DNA of 64,000 nucleotides, from positions 1 to 64,000 of the forward strand of contig NZ_PQGG01000035.1 of the NCBI RefSeq assembly GCF_002915595.1, in the 5' to 3' direction. Source of the stretch: Zhongshania marina (GTDB taxonomy: Bacteria; Pseudomonadota; Gammaproteobacteria; Pseudomonadales; Spongiibacteraceae). How positions within the stretch are numbered: position 1 is the stretch's first letter; each line of letters starts with the position of its first letter. The translations under genes were made by a program, and so were the position numbers. Of the stretch, positions 25,107-35,098 are shown piece by piece. A model generated the notes under the pieces. That model made no database searches, was not told where the DNA came from, and saw only the letters and a list, made by a program, of their open reading frames with translations.

Positions 25107-26036
25107 ATGACAAGAACGCTAACGACGGATATTCGAGCCTTAGATCCAATCCATGACAATCGCCATAAACTCGGAACAGGGCCGCTGGCCCGCGAGTCGA
25201 TGGCGTATATGATTCAAATTCCAGAAGAGCAAATTGGCGGCTTTATTTATACCTGGATTAATGGTGAAGGCCTAGCGGGCAGTGCGGTCACGCTTTACGG
25301 CCCCGGTATTGGCCCAGAGCCCTTGCTGGAGAAGTTTGACGGTATTGCCATGTCGCCGGATGCCGATTTTTTTGATTGGCGGGTGAAGAAACTGCATTTT
25401 CGTCTAGGCGAATTATTGAAAACCGCTTCGATTAGTTACAAATCCGAGCTATTCGATATTGAATACAATTTTACTGCCACCCAGCCCGCTTACGCATACA
25501 GCAGCCATAAAGGCGGTTGCCCGCAGTGGATAGCGCACGATCGTTTTGAGCAGCATGGCATGGTGTCTGGCTACGTTAAAGTGGGCGGTCGTGAAATTGC
25601 TTTGCAGGGCTATGCGCAGCGTGACCATTCCTGGGGTGTGCGCGACTGGGGTTTGAACCAGCATTGGAAATGGGTTCATGCGCAAGCGGGACCGGAGCTG
25701 GGCGTGCATTTTTGGAAGCTAGAATCGATGGGTAAAACCTTGATTCGCGGCTTTGTCGATAAAAACCAGCACATTGCCCAAGTAGTCGATGTAGATATCG
25801 ACCTAGATATTAATGACGATCTAAAAACGCGTACGGTGAATGCCACCATATACGATTCAGCCGGACGCACCACGATCTTTCAAGGCGTTGCCTATGCGAC
25901 TTTTCCGCTTTGCCCCGATCCCATGATTACCTTGTTTGAATCGCCGATTATTGCCCATATCGACGGCGTAAAGGGTGGTGGGTGTTGCGAAGTGTTGTGG
26001 ATGAATAGCCTGATCGAATACGTAAACAAGAAATAG
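25107..26036 (+). CDS. DUF7064/DUF7065-type lipocalin-like protein
   Basis: A 309-residue soluble protein of the AttH/CrtC-like beta-barrel superfamily, found in many genomes near phosphotransferase and acyl-CoA genes. The diagnostic segment is GYAQRDHSWGVRDWG near residues 171-185, preceded by the N-terminal block. No signal peptide or membrane segment is present. The biochemical role is unknown; related folds bind hydrophobic ligands. It is followed after 11 bp by a phosphotransferase and then a small protein, which together look like one operon upstream of the p-cumate cluster. Confidence 0.7.
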   Translation: MTRTLTTDIRALDPIHDNRHKLGTGPLARESMAYMIQIPEEQIGGFIYTWINGEGLAGSAVTLYGPGIGPEPLLEKFDGIAMSPDADFFDWRVKKLHFRLGELLKTASISYKSELFDIEYNFTATQPAYAYSSHKGGCPQWIAHDRFEQHGMVSGYVKVGGREIALQGYAQRDHSWGVRDWGLNQHWKWVHAQAGPELGVHFWKLESMGKTLIRGFVDKNQHIAQVVDVDIDLDINDDLKTRTVNATIYDSAGRTTIFQGVAYATFPLCPDPMITLFESPIIAHIDGVKGGGCCEVLWMNSLIEYVNKK

Positions 26037-26047
26037 GCGGGATAGAA

Positions 26048-27199
26048 ATGAAATCAAGTGTAGTGACCGCGCTCACATCGGGCGTGGATATAGAGCCAAG
26101 TATTCAAGCTATGTTGCAGGCAAATTTTAGCGCTCGAAATGAAGGGGTATATGAGCCGCTAAGCCCTCAGCAAATGGAGCCCAAATTATTGGCATTTTTA
26201 GCAGCGCAAGGGCTTGCGGAAGCCCGGGTTGAAGGTTTTAAGCGCATGGGTGGTGGTGCGTCTAAAGAACAGTTCGTTTTTGATTTATACGCAGGGGATA
26301 AATTTGTTAGGAAATGCGTTTTGCGTATGGATCCTCTAGAAAGCGCGGTGGTGACTGACCGCGCAAAAGAGTTTGGGGTTATGCGTGCAGTAGTAGATAA
26401 ATTGCCGGTACCACCGGTTTTGTGGGCAGATTTGCACGGCGAGCACTTGGGGCGACCAGCGCTGATTACAGGGTTTATTGGCGGGGTCACCAAGCCTAGT
26501 AATAACGCGGGCAATGTGTCGGGTTTGGGCACCTTAATTAGTGAGCCATTTCGCGCGGGCTTGTCGCAGGAGTTTATGAAGTACCTGCAAATAATGCACG
26601 GTATTAGTCCAGACTTTGACGACGGTAAGGTTTTTCAGCTGCCTAATCAAGATGATTACCAAGCTGCGCGATGGCAGCTAAATTGGTGGGTAAGCGCATG
26701 GCGTGACGATGCGATTGAGGGCTTGCCGATAATGGGTTTGGCTGAGCGTTGGATGCGCGATAACCTGCCTAAAACCTCGGAGCTGGTTATTGTTCACGCA
26801 GACTACCGAACTGGTAATTATTTGTTTGATGAGCAGAGTCAGAAAATTACCGCCATCTTGGATTGGGAGTTGGCACATATAGGTGACTATCACGAAGATT
26901 TAGGGTGGATTGCTTGTCATCAAGGTAAGACTAATGACGGCGAGGTTTTGGCCTCGGGCTTAATGCCATTGGCGGAGTTGTGTTCGCGATATACCGCTAT
27001 GACCGGGAGAGTTGTGGACAAGCAGGCGCTGTATTTCTATCAAGTGTTAAGCGTGTACAAATGTGTCGTTATTTGTTTGGCGACATCGGCGCGTACTGCC
27101 GGAAACAAGCATAGTCACCAAGATATATTGCTGAGTTGGCTGACGGCAGCGGGTTACGCCTTTGTGGATCAGCTTATCTGTTTGCTTGAGGAGGCCTAA
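26048..27199 (+). CDS. APH-family phosphotransferase (LvaA/ACAD11-kinase-like)
   Basis: A 383-residue kinase-fold protein with the catalytic loop VHADYRTGNY (Asp252, Asn257) and the metal-binding ILDWELAHIGD (Asp272). The DWELAHIGD...DLGW form is typical of the subgroup that includes LvaA, which phosphorylates 4-hydroxyacyl-CoA in levulinate catabolism, and the kinase domain of eukaryotic ACAD10/11. A small gene starts one base after its stop region, as in lvaA-lvaB. No dehydrogenase partner is adjacent, but an ACAD11-like one is at 53824. Substrate is inferred, not shown. Confidence 0.8.
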   Translation: MKSSVVTALTSGVDIEPSIQAMLQANFSARNEGVYEPLSPQQMEPKLLAFLAAQGLAEARVEGFKRMGGGASKEQFVFDLYAGDKFVRKCVLRMDPLESAVVTDRAKEFGVMRAVVDKLPVPPVLWADLHGEHLGRPALITGFIGGVTKPSNNAGNVSGLGTLISEPFRAGLSQEFMKYLQIMHGISPDFDDGKVFQLPNQDDYQAARWQLNWWVSAWRDDAIEGLPIMGLAERWMRDNLPKTSELVIVHADYRTGNYLFDEQSQKITAILDWELAHIGDYHEDLGWIACHQGKTNDGEVLASGLMPLAELCSRYTAMTGRVVDKQALYFYQVLSVYKCVVICLATSARTAGNKHSHQDILLSWLTAAGYAFVDQLICLLEEA

Positions 27200-27200
27200 T

Positions 27201-27698
27201 ATGAATCCATCAACCCAGTTGCGTTTAAGCACCATGATGCGTGCGATGACGGATATTATTTTACCGGCGATTCCCGCTAGTGAGTCTATGGCGCAGGAGC
27301 AAAGCCAGCTATTGATTGGTCATATCGCGGCATTGATGGCGCAGGATGGCCGAGAAAGAGAGTTACAGGCGCACAATGCAGCGAACTTAATTGATGTCGC
27401 TAAGCAGCTAATTCTTCTCGCAGAATTAGAAAAGCTTGCGGCAGAAAAGCTCGCTGAATTAAATGCCGCGCTTGCCGGCAACGACATCGCAAAAATCGCC
27501 TTTGCCTCTGAACGATTAATGGCCGACTGTGACGTGAGCGCAGGGTTTAAGAGCAAGTCTTCGGAGTTGATGATTAATTATGCCCGCCATCACAGTGTGG
27601 TAGGGCGTAGTTGGTTTAGCCCTATGGGCTTTGACAGCAAGCCAGAAGAGCTGCTCGATGTGGCTAGCTTGCTGACTGCCAGTGCAGCAAATAATTAA
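27201..27698 (+). CDS. Small alpha-helical protein paired with the phosphotransferase
   Basis: A 165-residue, probably all-helical protein (long runs such as DVAKQLILLAELEKLAAEKLAELNAAL). The ATG at 27201 follows the upstream stop and has GAGGAGG well placed before it; a longer frame starting with GTG at 27162 overlaps the kinase gene and is less likely. Position and size match the LvaB/DUF6285 partner of LvaA-type kinases, but the sequence is not clearly DUF6285, so I give only a positional comparison. The downstream half contains YARHHSVVGRSWFSPMGFD, which I do not recognise. Confidence 0.65.
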   Translation: MNPSTQLRLSTMMRAMTDIILPAIPASESMAQEQSQLLIGHIAALMAQDGRERELQAHNAANLIDVAKQLILLAELEKLAAEKLAELNAALAGNDIAKIAFASERLMADCDVSAGFKSKSSELMINYARHHSVVGRSWFSPMGFDSKPEELLDVASLLTASAANN

Positions 27699-27723
27699 GT
27701 CTAGTAATACTTCCATGCAAATT

Positions 27724-27750
27724 ATGTAGCATGCGTAAAGTGTGCTACAT
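27724..27750. promoter_or_regulatory. Palindrome upstream of the p-cumate operon
   Basis: ATGTAGCA (27724-27731) and TGCTACAT (27743-27750) are perfect arms with an 11-nt centre. No T-run follows, so an operator for the downstream operon or a weak terminator of the upstream one are both possible. The remaining 200 bp before the next gene also hold CGAGATG/CATCTCG arms about 35 bp apart. Confidence 0.4.
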
Positions 27751-27959
27751 TCCTTGTCTCTATTGAAGTTAATGCAGCGTAAAAATAAGCCGGATTCAAG
27801 GCGGGAATTATTTTAAAAAGATCGTTGACGTTATTTTGTATTTAACTTACGATGCGTTTACACGGTTTGTTTATTGTCGAGATGTTAGAGCTTGCTGCTC
27901 GAAAAGTGGAAATACGGCATCTCGTGCTTGACCAATAAAAATAGAAACAGGGCAGAACT

Positions 27960-28886
27960 ATGAAGACCCCAATGCAAGGTCTACCTTTTTTGTATAAGCG
28001 CTTGGCCTATGTTGCACTCAATGTGACCGATATTAATAAATCTATTGCCTTCTATAGTGGGCAACTCGGTTTGAATGTACACGTTGAGCGGCAGGGAGAA
28101 AAAGTAGGGCTGCGCTGCGATCAATATGCAATGAGTCTTGTCCTCTACCAAGAAGACGTTGCGGGATTGCGCAGAGTTTGTTTTCAGGTCGCCTCGTCTG
28201 CAGATTTGCAGCTGGCCAAAGCCCATTTCCAATCAAGGTCTTATGAGTGTTGGGATATACCCGCCGCAGAAATTGAGTTTTTGAACATTGCCGGTGGCTT
28301 TAGAGTTCACGAGCCAATTACCGGTGTCACCTTTGAGTACATCGACTGTATGGTCGAGCCGCCTAAAGTGCTGGATCAATCTTTGGCAAAAATCCAGCGT
28401 CTAGGCCATGTCGTTATTCGAACTAACAAGCTAGATGAGGCTTGGGCAGTTATGAATAATGATTTTGGTTTGCTTTCTTCAGATTTTGTTGTCGATAAAG
28501 CGGTGTGGGCGCGTTGTTATCCCAACCCTTTTCATCACAGCTTTGCGATGGTGAAAAGTGACAGCCAAGGTTTGCACCACGTTAATTTTATGGTCAGTGA
28601 AATTGATGACGTGGGGCGCGCTAGGAATAGGCTAATTAATGCGGGGGTGGATATTGTTTTTGGCCCCGGTCGCCATATGCCGTCGGGCAGTGTGTTTCTG
28701 TACTTTTTAGATCCAGACGGAATGACCGCCGAATTTAGTTTTGGTATGGAAGAGTTTCCAGAAGAAAATCCTCGAGAGGCGCGAATGTTAGAAAACAGCG
28801 CGCAAACTATGGATTTATGGGGCGGCATGCCAAAACCGGAGTTTTGTAAGCGCGGTGAAATAGCGGGGCCTGAATTCAATGAGTGA
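27960..28886 (+). CDS. cmtC: Extradiol ring-cleavage dioxygenase (2,3-dihydroxy-p-cumate 3,4-dioxygenase type)
   Basis: A 308-residue two-domain type I extradiol dioxygenase of the vicinal oxygen chelate family. It opens a catechol ring next to the hydroxyls using Fe(II). The 2-His-1-Glu metal site is His150 (RLGHVVIRT), His207 (GLHHVNFMV) and Glu258 (GMTAEFSFG), and His239 may be the second-shell base. Surrounding genes include a dihydrodiol dehydrogenase, a ring-fission decarboxylase and hydrolase, and Rieske components, which together match the p-cumate pathway. It is the first gene of the operon. The next gene starts inside its last codons. Biphenyl-type cleavage is an alternative but the decarboxylase argues against it. 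Confidence 0.8.
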   Translation: MKTPMQGLPFLYKRLAYVALNVTDINKSIAFYSGQLGLNVHVERQGEKVGLRCDQYAMSLVLYQEDVAGLRRVCFQVASSADLQLAKAHFQSRSYECWDIPAAEIEFLNIAGGFRVHEPITGVTFEYIDCMVEPPKVLDQSLAKIQRLGHVVIRTNKLDEAWAVMNNDFGLLSSDFVVDKAVWARCYPNPFHHSFAMVKSDSQGLHHVNFMVSEIDDVGRARNRLINAGVDIVFGPGRHMPSGSVFLYFLDPDGMTAEFSFGMEEFPEENPREARMLENSAQTMDLWGGMPKPEFCKRGEIAGPEFNE

Positions 28887-29646
28887 AATCAAAATAGCGG
28901 CCAAGACAAAGGTTGCGATAGTCACCGGTGCCTGTAGCGATATTGGCAAAGCCATCGCAATCGCCCTTGCCGATACCGGTGCTGCCATAGTGTTAAGCGA
29001 TTTATCGTCCGAAAACCTCGCACTATTAAAAAATGAAATGGTGGAAAAGAAATACACCGTAGCGGCGCACGCCGCTGATTTGTCAACGCAGGCGGGGGCG
29101 GAGTCATTAATTCATTTTAGCCTTGCGAGCTTTGAGCGCGTCGATATTTTAGTCAATAACGCAGGCGGCGGCATTATTCGTCCCTTTCTTGAACACACGC
29201 CAGAAACCCTGATGCAAACGGTAGACAGAAACTTGTGGACTGCGCTTTGGTGTAGCTGGTGTGTGCTGCCAAAAATGAAGGCGCAGGGCTTTGGTCGGGT
29301 GATCAATATTGGCGCAGATTCTGTGCGCAATGGCCTGTGGGCGCATGCTGCCTATAACGCCGCAAAAGGCGGTGTTCATGGTATGACCACCGGCTTGGCT
29401 AGAGAGTTTGCCAAAGACAATATTACGGTTAATACCGTTGCGCCCTGTGCAGTAGAAACTGCCGCGCTCAAAGACTTTGTCGAGCGCGATTCGCAAACAG
29501 CAGAAAAATTTCTAAGTGTTATCCCCGTTGGTCGTGCTGCAAAAGTGGAAGAAGTGGCTTCTATGGTTGCGTATTTGGCAAGCGACGCCGCCGCTTTTGT
29601 GACTGGGCAGGTCATAAGTGTTAACGGCGGCAGTACCATGTTGTAA
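28879..29646 (+). CDS. cmtB: Dihydrodiol dehydrogenase (2,3-dihydroxy-2,3-dihydro-p-cumate dehydrogenase type)
   Basis: A 255-residue short-chain dehydrogenase that should re-aromatise the cis-dihydrodiol made by the Rieske dioxygenase, reducing NAD. TGACSDIG is at 16-23, NNAG at 93-96, and the catalytic residues are Ser148, Tyr159 and Lys163. The start ATG lies inside the end of the extradiol gene, so the two are translationally coupled. Sequence alone cannot separate this from other SDRs such as 3-oxoacyl reductases; the assignment rests on the operon. Confidence 0.75.
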   Translation: MSEIKIAAKTKVAIVTGACSDIGKAIAIALADTGAAIVLSDLSSENLALLKNEMVEKKYTVAAHAADLSTQAGAESLIHFSLASFERVDILVNNAGGGIIRPFLEHTPETLMQTVDRNLWTALWCSWCVLPKMKAQGFGRVINIGADSVRNGLWAHAAYNAAKGGVHGMTTGLAREFAKDNITVNTVAPCAVETAALKDFVERDSQTAEKFLSVIPVGRAAKVEEVASMVAYLASDAAAFVTGQVISVNGGSTML

Positions 29647-29658
29647 GGAATAAAAATA

Positions 29659-30021
29659 ATGACGAATGTTATAGCAAGTAGTGAGGACTGGGTCTTTCTC
29701 TGCAAAGCAGACGAGGTTGCAGTGGGCGAAATAGGCACCGCAAAACATCCCGGTGGAATGGATCTCGCCATATTTAATGTGGACGGCGAATTTTACGTGG
29801 CGGTAGATCGCTGCACACATGGCGCCGCATCTTTCTACGACGAAGGTGAGTTGAACGGCCATATTCTTGAGTGCGCGTGGCATAACGGCACATTTGATGT
29901 GCGAAGCGGTGCGGCTTTAACTATGCCTTGTCGGGTGCCATTGCGAAGCTTTGAAACTCAGGTAATCGACGGCGATATTTATATCAACCCACGCGCTAAG
30001 CGTTTTCAAAAACCTGATTAA
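29659..30021 (+). CDS. cmtAd: Rieske ferredoxin of the ring-hydroxylating dioxygenase
   Basis: A 120-residue [2Fe-2S] Rieske ferredoxin that passes electrons from a reductase to the terminal oxygenase. The ligands are Cys52 and His54 (CTHG) and Cys72 and His75 (CAWH). It lacks other domains and a signal peptide, as expected of bacterial dioxygenase ferredoxins. GGAAT precedes the ATG. The cognate reductase is not in this operon; the flavoprotein at 13748 carries its own plant-type cluster and may not be the partner. Confidence 0.9.
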   Translation: MTNVIASSEDWVFLCKADEVAVGEIGTAKHPGGMDLAIFNVDGEFYVAVDRCTHGAASFYDEGELNGHILECAWHNGTFDVRSGAALTMPCRVPLRSFETQVIDGDIYINPRAKRFQKPD

Positions 30022-30064
30022 TAGAACGTTAACATTTAAATAATTATTTGCAGTGAGGTGTTGT

Positions 30065-30898
30065 GTGAGTGCGCAGAATCCGGAAATGGGTAAACGAGTT
30101 AAACTGGCAGATGGCTACGAGGCTAATTATTTAGAGTCGGGTGATCGCAAAAATCCTACCGTGATTTTACTGCATGGCTCCGGTCCTGGGGTAACAGCGT
30201 ATGCGAATTGGCGTTTGCTTATTCCCGCCTTAGAAAATGATTTTCACGTCATTGCTCCCGATGTGATCGGTTTTGGGTACACCGATAATCCCGATGGCTT
30301 TGAATACAATTTAGAAAATTGGCTGCGCTTTATGTGTCAGTTTATGGATGCAATTGACGTTAAAATAGCCCATTTTGTAGGTAACTCTTTTGGTGGTGCG
30401 ATTAGTTTGGCGATGGCTGCACGTCATGGCAATCGAGTTGATCGATTTGTGATGATGGGCGCTGCGGGTATTCATTTCAATATCACCGATGGTTTGCGTG
30501 AAATTTGGGGTTACAAACCCTCGGTCGATGCAATGCGCAGCTTAATGTCTATCTTTGCTTATCGACAAGATTTGGTGAGCGAAGACATTATTAAATCGCG
30601 CTACGAGGCTAGTATTCGCCCTGGTTATCAAGAGGCCTACGAAAAATTATTCCCTGAACCGATGCAGGAAAAGTTAGATGGTTTAGGTATTCCTGAAGAT
30701 GAAATCGCACAGGTTCAGCATAAAGCCTTGATGGTTCACGGCCGCGAAGACGTGATTGTACCTATGGAAAACTCTATAAAAGCACACCGCCTAATGAAAA
30801 ATTCGCAACTGCATATTTTTGGTGAGTGTGGCCACTGGACACAGGTAGAAAAGCCCGCTGAGTTTTCAAGCCTAGTTAAAAACTTTTTGATTCTTTAA
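30065..30898 (+). CDS. cmtE: Meta-cleavage product hydrolase, alpha/beta fold
   Basis: A 277-residue alpha/beta hydrolase expected to split the C-C bond of the ring-fission product, giving 2-hydroxypenta-2,4-dienoate and isobutyrate in the p-cumate route. The oxyanion loop is HGSGPG at 37-42, the nucleophile Ser108 (GNSFGG), with Asp229 (GREDVIVP) and His257 (CGHWTQVEKP). I place the start at GTG 30065, six bases after AGG; a GTG at 30053 is in frame but lacks a ribosome-binding site. Confidence 0.85.
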   Translation: MSAQNPEMGKRVKLADGYEANYLESGDRKNPTVILLHGSGPGVTAYANWRLLIPALENDFHVIAPDVIGFGYTDNPDGFEYNLENWLRFMCQFMDAIDVKIAHFVGNSFGGAISLAMAARHGNRVDRFVMMGAAGIHFNITDGLREIWGYKPSVDAMRSLMSIFAYRQDLVSEDIIKSRYEASIRPGYQEAYEKLFPEPMQEKLDGLGIPEDEIAQVQHKALMVHGREDVIVPMENSIKAHRLMKNSQLHIFGECGHWTQVEKPAEFSSLVKNFLIL

Positions 30899-30936
30899 CC
30901 GTTTAAAAATACTAAAGAATTGAAGATAGGTGAATT

Positions 30937-31839
30937 ATGAGTAAAAAGTTGAGAGCCGTTATTATTGGGCCGGGCAATATAGGTACTGATTTACTGATAA
31001 AAATGCTGCGTTCAGAGTGGGTTGAGCCGGTGTGGATGGTGGGTATAGATCCCGAGTCTGACGGCCTAAAACGTGCGGCTGAGATGGGTATTAAAGTCTG
31101 TTCAGAGGGTGTCGATGGTGTGCTGCCATTTATTAAAGCAGACGATATTACTATCGCCTTTGATGCGACCTCGGCTTATGTCCATGCGGAGAATAGCCGC
31201 AAGCTGAATGAATTGGGTGTGACGATGATCGACCTCACGCCGGCAGCCATAGGCCCTTACTGCATTCCCCCAGTTAATTTGGCGGCGCTCAGTCAAGGCA
31301 ATATTCAAAACGTCAATATGGTCACCTGCGGTGGTCAGGCGACTATTCCGATGGTGGCGGCGGTGTCGCGGGTTCAAAGCGTGAGCTACGGTGAAATTAT
31401 AGCGACGGTATCTTCGCGCTCAATTGGCCCAGGTACCCGCGCTAATATTGATGAGTTTACCCGCACAACCGCTAGCGCGGTGGAGAAAGTGGGCGGCGCA
31501 AAGCAAGGCAAGGCAATCATCGTAATTAACCCTGCTGAACCGCCACTCATTATGCGCGACACCATTCACTGCTTGGTTGAAGGCGAGGCTGATCAAGCCG
31601 CCATTACCGCATCGGTGCATGACATGGTAGGTGAAGTGCAGCGCTACGTGCCGGGCTATCGCTTGGTGAATGGGCCGGTATTTGATGGCCAGCGCGTCTC
31701 TATGTATATGGAGGTTGAGGGCCTTGGTGATTATTTGCCTAAGTATGCGGGCAACCTCGACATTATGACGGCAGCGGCATTGCGTACAGCAGAAATGATT
31801 GCCCAAAAACTCACAGAAGCGAGTGCTATTACGGCCTAA
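30937..31839 (+). CDS. cmtH: Acetaldehyde dehydrogenase (acylating)
   Basis: A 300-residue DmpF/MhpF-type enzyme that turns acetaldehyde into acetyl-CoA with NAD. The nucleotide-binding loop is GPGNIGTD at 11-18 and the catalytic cysteine is Cys131 (VTCGGQAT). In this family the enzyme forms a channelling complex with 4-hydroxy-2-oxovalerate aldolase, whose gene follows immediately. All expected motifs are intact. Confidence 0.93.
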   Translation: MSKKLRAVIIGPGNIGTDLLIKMLRSEWVEPVWMVGIDPESDGLKRAAEMGIKVCSEGVDGVLPFIKADDITIAFDATSAYVHAENSRKLNELGVTMIDLTPAAIGPYCIPPVNLAALSQGNIQNVNMVTCGGQATIPMVAAVSRVQSVSYGEIIATVSSRSIGPGTRANIDEFTRTTASAVEKVGGAKQGKAIIVINPAEPPLIMRDTIHCLVEGEADQAAITASVHDMVGEVQRYVPGYRLVNGPVFDGQRVSMYMEVEGLGDYLPKYAGNLDIMTAAALRTAEMIAQKLTEASAITA

Positions 31840-31887
31840 TAATTTACGCCGCTACCTTGTAATAGCCGACAGTGAAAGGTGCAGAGT

Positions 31888-32931
31888 ATGACAAATAAAT
31901 TTGTGAAATTGCATGATATGAGCCTGCGCGATGGCATGCATTCAAAACGCCATCAGATTTCCATTGAACAAATGATCGCGGTATCAACGGCGCTAGATGC
32001 TGCGGGTATGCCGCTTATAGAAGTCACTCACGGTGACGGTTTGGGCGGCGCATCGGTAAATTATGGTTTTCCGGCACACAGCGACGAAGACTACCTCAAT
32101 GCGGTTATCCCAAAAATGACACAGGCCAAAGTGTCGGCCCTGCTATTGCCGGGAATTGGTACGGTTGACCACATTCGCATGGCACAGGCCTGTGGCGTAA
32201 GCACCTTAAGAGTCGCAACCCATTGCACAGAAGCTGATGTATCTCAGCAACATATTGCCTATTCAGCCAAGTTGGGTTTAGACACCGTTGGCTTTTTGAT
32301 GATGGCGCATATGATTTCTGCAGAGGCTTTGCTGGAGCAAGCAAAGCTCATGGTGAGCTACGGCGCTAACTGTATTTACTGCACTGACTCGGCGGGCTTT
32401 ATGTTGCCAGAAGAAGTCACCGAGAAGATATCCACATTGAGAAACGGCTTGCCAGATAATGTAGAGATTGGTTTTCACGGTCATCACAATCTCGCAATGG
32501 GCGTGGCTAATTCGGTTGCCGCCATTAATGCCGGCGCTTCGCGCATTGATGGTTCAGTCGCTGGGCTCGGCGCTGGTGCCGGCAATACCCCGCTAGAGGT
32601 TTTGGTCGCCGTTTTACATCGTATGGGCATGAAGACCGGCATAGATCTCTACAAGATTATGGATGTGGCGGAAGACCTCATTGTACCGATGATGGATAGT
32701 CCAATACGTATTGATCGCGACGCGCTAACTCTTGGTTATGCCGGTGTTTATAGCTCCTTCTTACTATTTGCTAAGCGCGCGGAACAGCGTTACGGCGTGT
32801 CAGCAAGAGATATTCTGGTTGAGCTAGGACGGCGCGGTACCGTGGGTGGCCAAGAGGACATGATTGAAGACCTAGCCTTAACAATGGCAAAGGAAAATGT
32901 GACGGCCGAGACGGCGAGTGCGACGGGCTGA
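31888..32931 (+). CDS. cmtG: 4-hydroxy-2-oxovalerate aldolase
   Basis: A 347-residue DRE-TIM metallolyase of the DmpG/MhpE type that splits 4-hydroxy-2-oxovalerate into pyruvate and acetaldehyde. The N-terminal [13 protein letters not shown] carries the catalytic Arg-Asp pair, and [14 protein letters not shown] the metal-binding histidines. The C-terminal region forms the dehydrogenase-contact domain. I chose the ATG at 31888, with AAAGG eight bases before it, over a GTG at 31879. Confidence 0.93.
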   Translation: MTNKFVKLHDMSLRDGMHSKRHQISIEQMIAVSTALDAAGMPLIEVTHGDGLGGASVNYGFPAHSDEDYLNAVIPKMTQAKVSALLLPGIGTVDHIRMAQACGVSTLRVATHCTEADVSQQHIAYSAKLGLDTVGFLMMAHMISAEALLEQAKLMVSYGANCIYCTDSAGFMLPEEVTEKISTLRNGLPDNVEIGFHGHHNLAMGVANSVAAINAGASRIDGSVAGLGAGAGNTPLEVLVAVLHRMGMKTGIDLYKIMDVAEDLIVPMMDSPIRIDRDALTLGYAGVYSSFLLFAKRAEQRYGVSARDILVELGRRGTVGGQEDMIEDLALTMAKENVTAETASATG

Positions 32932-33016
32932 GAATAAATTTCGCAACTTAACTTAAGGCTGCGATTAGGCAGTTCCCGCGAGTAAATAATAAATAACTAA
33001 CTAACACGTGGAAAAC

Positions 33017-33790
33017 ATGACGCAAACAGCAATAAACACGCAACACATCAAGCTGCGCATGGGAGCCAGAGCACTGGGGCGCGCGGGCTTGGTGCACGCT
33101 TTCGGTCACTGCAGCATAAGGGTAGATGATGAGCAGTTTTTAGTGTGCGCTCCTCAGCCAATGGGCACTATTGCCGTGAAAGAAGCGAATACGGTTGTTT
33201 CAGTAACGGGGCCTCTGCCAAATGGGGTGTTGGGCGAAGTTAGAATCCATCAAGCAATTTATCAGCGCCGACCTGAAATTAAGGCCGTTTGCAGAATAAT
33301 GTCGCCAGCGGTAATGACGCTATCTACGCAGGGTTTAACACCAACTTGTCGGCATGGTTTGAGCGCGTACTTTGCCAACAATATTCCCCTGTGGGCTGAT
33401 CCGCGATTGTTACGTGACGATGAACGCGCGCAATCCCTCGCCGATATGATGGGGTCGGCAACGGCCTTGGTTATGCGGGGAAATGGCGCAGTAGTGCTTG
33501 GTGAATCAATCGAAGAGGCGGTGTCTTACGCTTGGTTTTTAGAGGACTCTGCGCGGCTAGAGTTAAGTGTACGCAGTGCCAATTTTAAGCCTGAAGAGGG
33601 TGTGCTGTCGCTTGATGAGATTCGAGACAGACAAGTTAAAGTCGGCGTGTTTGAGCGCATGTGGCGGTATTTAACCCACAGCGACCCAGAAACGGATATG
33701 GCTCAAGACTTACCGATTAGTGCTCTGAGCGAAGATAACGAAATTGCATGCGACGATGCTGAACTAGAGCTATACCACTTTGTGGTATGA
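33017..33790 (+). CDS. cmtD: Class II aldolase-type decarboxylase of the ring-fission product
   Basis: A class II aldolase/adducin-domain protein of 257 residues. In the p-cumate pathway a protein of this family (CmtD) removes the carboxyl group from 2-hydroxy-3-carboxy-6-oxo-7-methylocta-2,4-dienoate before hydrolysis. The N-terminal GLVHAFGHCSIRVD and the central GNGAVVLGESIEEAV are family landmarks. Where zinc aldolases have an HTH pair, this protein reads CRIMSP, so metal binding may differ. Its presence is the main reason to call this a p-cumate rather than a biphenyl or cumene operon. An in-frame GTG at 33008 is an alternative start. Confidence 0.78.
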   Translation: MTQTAINTQHIKLRMGARALGRAGLVHAFGHCSIRVDDEQFLVCAPQPMGTIAVKEANTVVSVTGPLPNGVLGEVRIHQAIYQRRPEIKAVCRIMSPAVMTLSTQGLTPTCRHGLSAYFANNIPLWADPRLLRDDERAQSLADMMGSATALVMRGNGAVVLGESIEEAVSYAWFLEDSARLELSVRSANFKPEEGVLSLDEIRDRQVKVGVFERMWRYLTHSDPETDMAQDLPISALSEDNEIACDDAELELYHFVV

Positions 33791-33835
33791 AAATAAAAAT
33801 TAATTTCTTAAATCCAAAAGCGTGAGGTGGTTGAC

Positions 33836-35095
33836 GTGGAAACTCCTTATATTATCGATGATCGGGACGGCGGGCGTTTTAAAGTAGCGCGCGAAACGTT
33901 TACCAGTCAGGAAGTGTTCGAAAAAGAACGCGATTTAATATTTCAAAATTGCTGGCTGTACTTGGGGCATGAATCCGAGCTGAAGGAAGCCAGTGCGTTT
34001 GTGGCGCGCACGGTGGCAGATCAGAATATTCTATTTGTTCGCGGTCGCGACAATGTGATTCGCGCCTTGTTTAACGTCTGTCCGCATCGTGGCTCTACTG
34101 TGTGTAGAGAGAAGCGTGGCAAGGCCAAAACCTTTCAGTGTATGTATCACGGCTGGGTGTTTAAAAATACCGGTGAATTAGCGCATCTCTCCGGTGAGAA
34201 TGCTTATAGCAAAGACTTTAAAGAAGGCGATGAATCAAATTTACGGCCTGTGCCAAGGCTGGAACAGTACGCGGGATTCTACTTCATTTGCTTTAATAAA
34301 GACGTTGAACCCCTTGAGGATTACCTAGCGGGTTCTAAAGAGTATTTAGATGTGGTTTCAGCGCAGTCTGCGCAAGGTATGGAAATCATCGGCGGCACCC
34401 AAGAATACTCCATTCAGGCCAATTGGAAGTTATTGGTTGAAAACAGTGTTGATGGTTATCACGCAGAATCCACTCACGCTACCTACCTAGATTATTTGAT
34501 GAATACCAATGGTGGTTTAACGGCAACCCGTCTTGCCGGTAAAGGCTATGATCTAGGGAATGGACACGCTGTTATTGAATACAGCGCGCCGTGGGGGCGT
34601 CCGGTAGCGCAGTGGATACCTATGTGGGGAGAAGACGGCAAGAAAGAAATTAATCAGGTTTACGATGAGTTGGTGGGGCGTGTCGGCGCAGAAACCGCTG
34701 AAAAGATCGCAACTAAAAACCGCAATATGATTATTTTTCCCAACTTGGTCGTTAACGACATCATGGCAATTACGGTGCGTACCTTCTACCCAACATCACC
34801 AAACTCAATGATGGTGAATGGGTTTGCAATGGGTGTGGTGGGTGAAAGTGATTGGCGCCGTGAATATCGTCTATCTAACTTCCTAGAATTTATTGGCCCT
34901 GGCGGTTTTGCAACTCCTGATGATGTCGAGGCTTTGGAGCAGTGCCAGAACGGATTTAAGTCTGCTGCTAATGCGCCGTGGAATGATATTTCTAAGGGAA
35001 TGAAGGCGGCAGTTCCCTCATTTGATGACGAGTTACAAATGCGCGCATTTTGGCGTGAATGGAATCGTCGTGTCAGCGAATTTGAGGAGAAGTAG
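33836..35095 (+). CDS. cmtAb: Ring-hydroxylating dioxygenase large subunit (p-cumate 2,3-dioxygenase type)
   Basis: A 419-residue Rieske non-heme iron oxygenase alpha subunit that adds O2 across an aromatic bond. Rieske ligands are Cys82, His84, Cys102 and His105 (CPHRGS and CMYHGW). The mononuclear iron is held by His209 and His214 in [12 protein letters not shown], with Asp206 as the bridging residue. TGAGG eight bases before GTG 33836 supports that start over a GTG at 33827. The small subunit gene follows three bases later. The substrate, p-cumate, is inferred from the operon. Confidence 0.88.
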   Translation: METPYIIDDRDGGRFKVARETFTSQEVFEKERDLIFQNCWLYLGHESELKEASAFVARTVADQNILFVRGRDNVIRALFNVCPHRGSTVCREKRGKAKTFQCMYHGWVFKNTGELAHLSGENAYSKDFKEGDESNLRPVPRLEQYAGFYFICFNKDVEPLEDYLAGSKEYLDVVSAQSAQGMEIIGGTQEYSIQANWKLLVENSVDGYHAESTHATYLDYLMNTNGGLTATRLAGKGYDLGNGHAVIEYSAPWGRPVAQWIPMWGEDGKKEINQVYDELVGRVGAETAEKIATKNRNMIIFPNLVVNDIMAITVRTFYPTSPNSMMVNGFAMGVVGESDWRREYRLSNFLEFIGPGGFATPDDVEALEQCQNGFKSAANAPWNDISKGMKAAVPSFDDELQMRAFWREWNRRVSEFEEK

Positions 35096-35098
35096 GCG

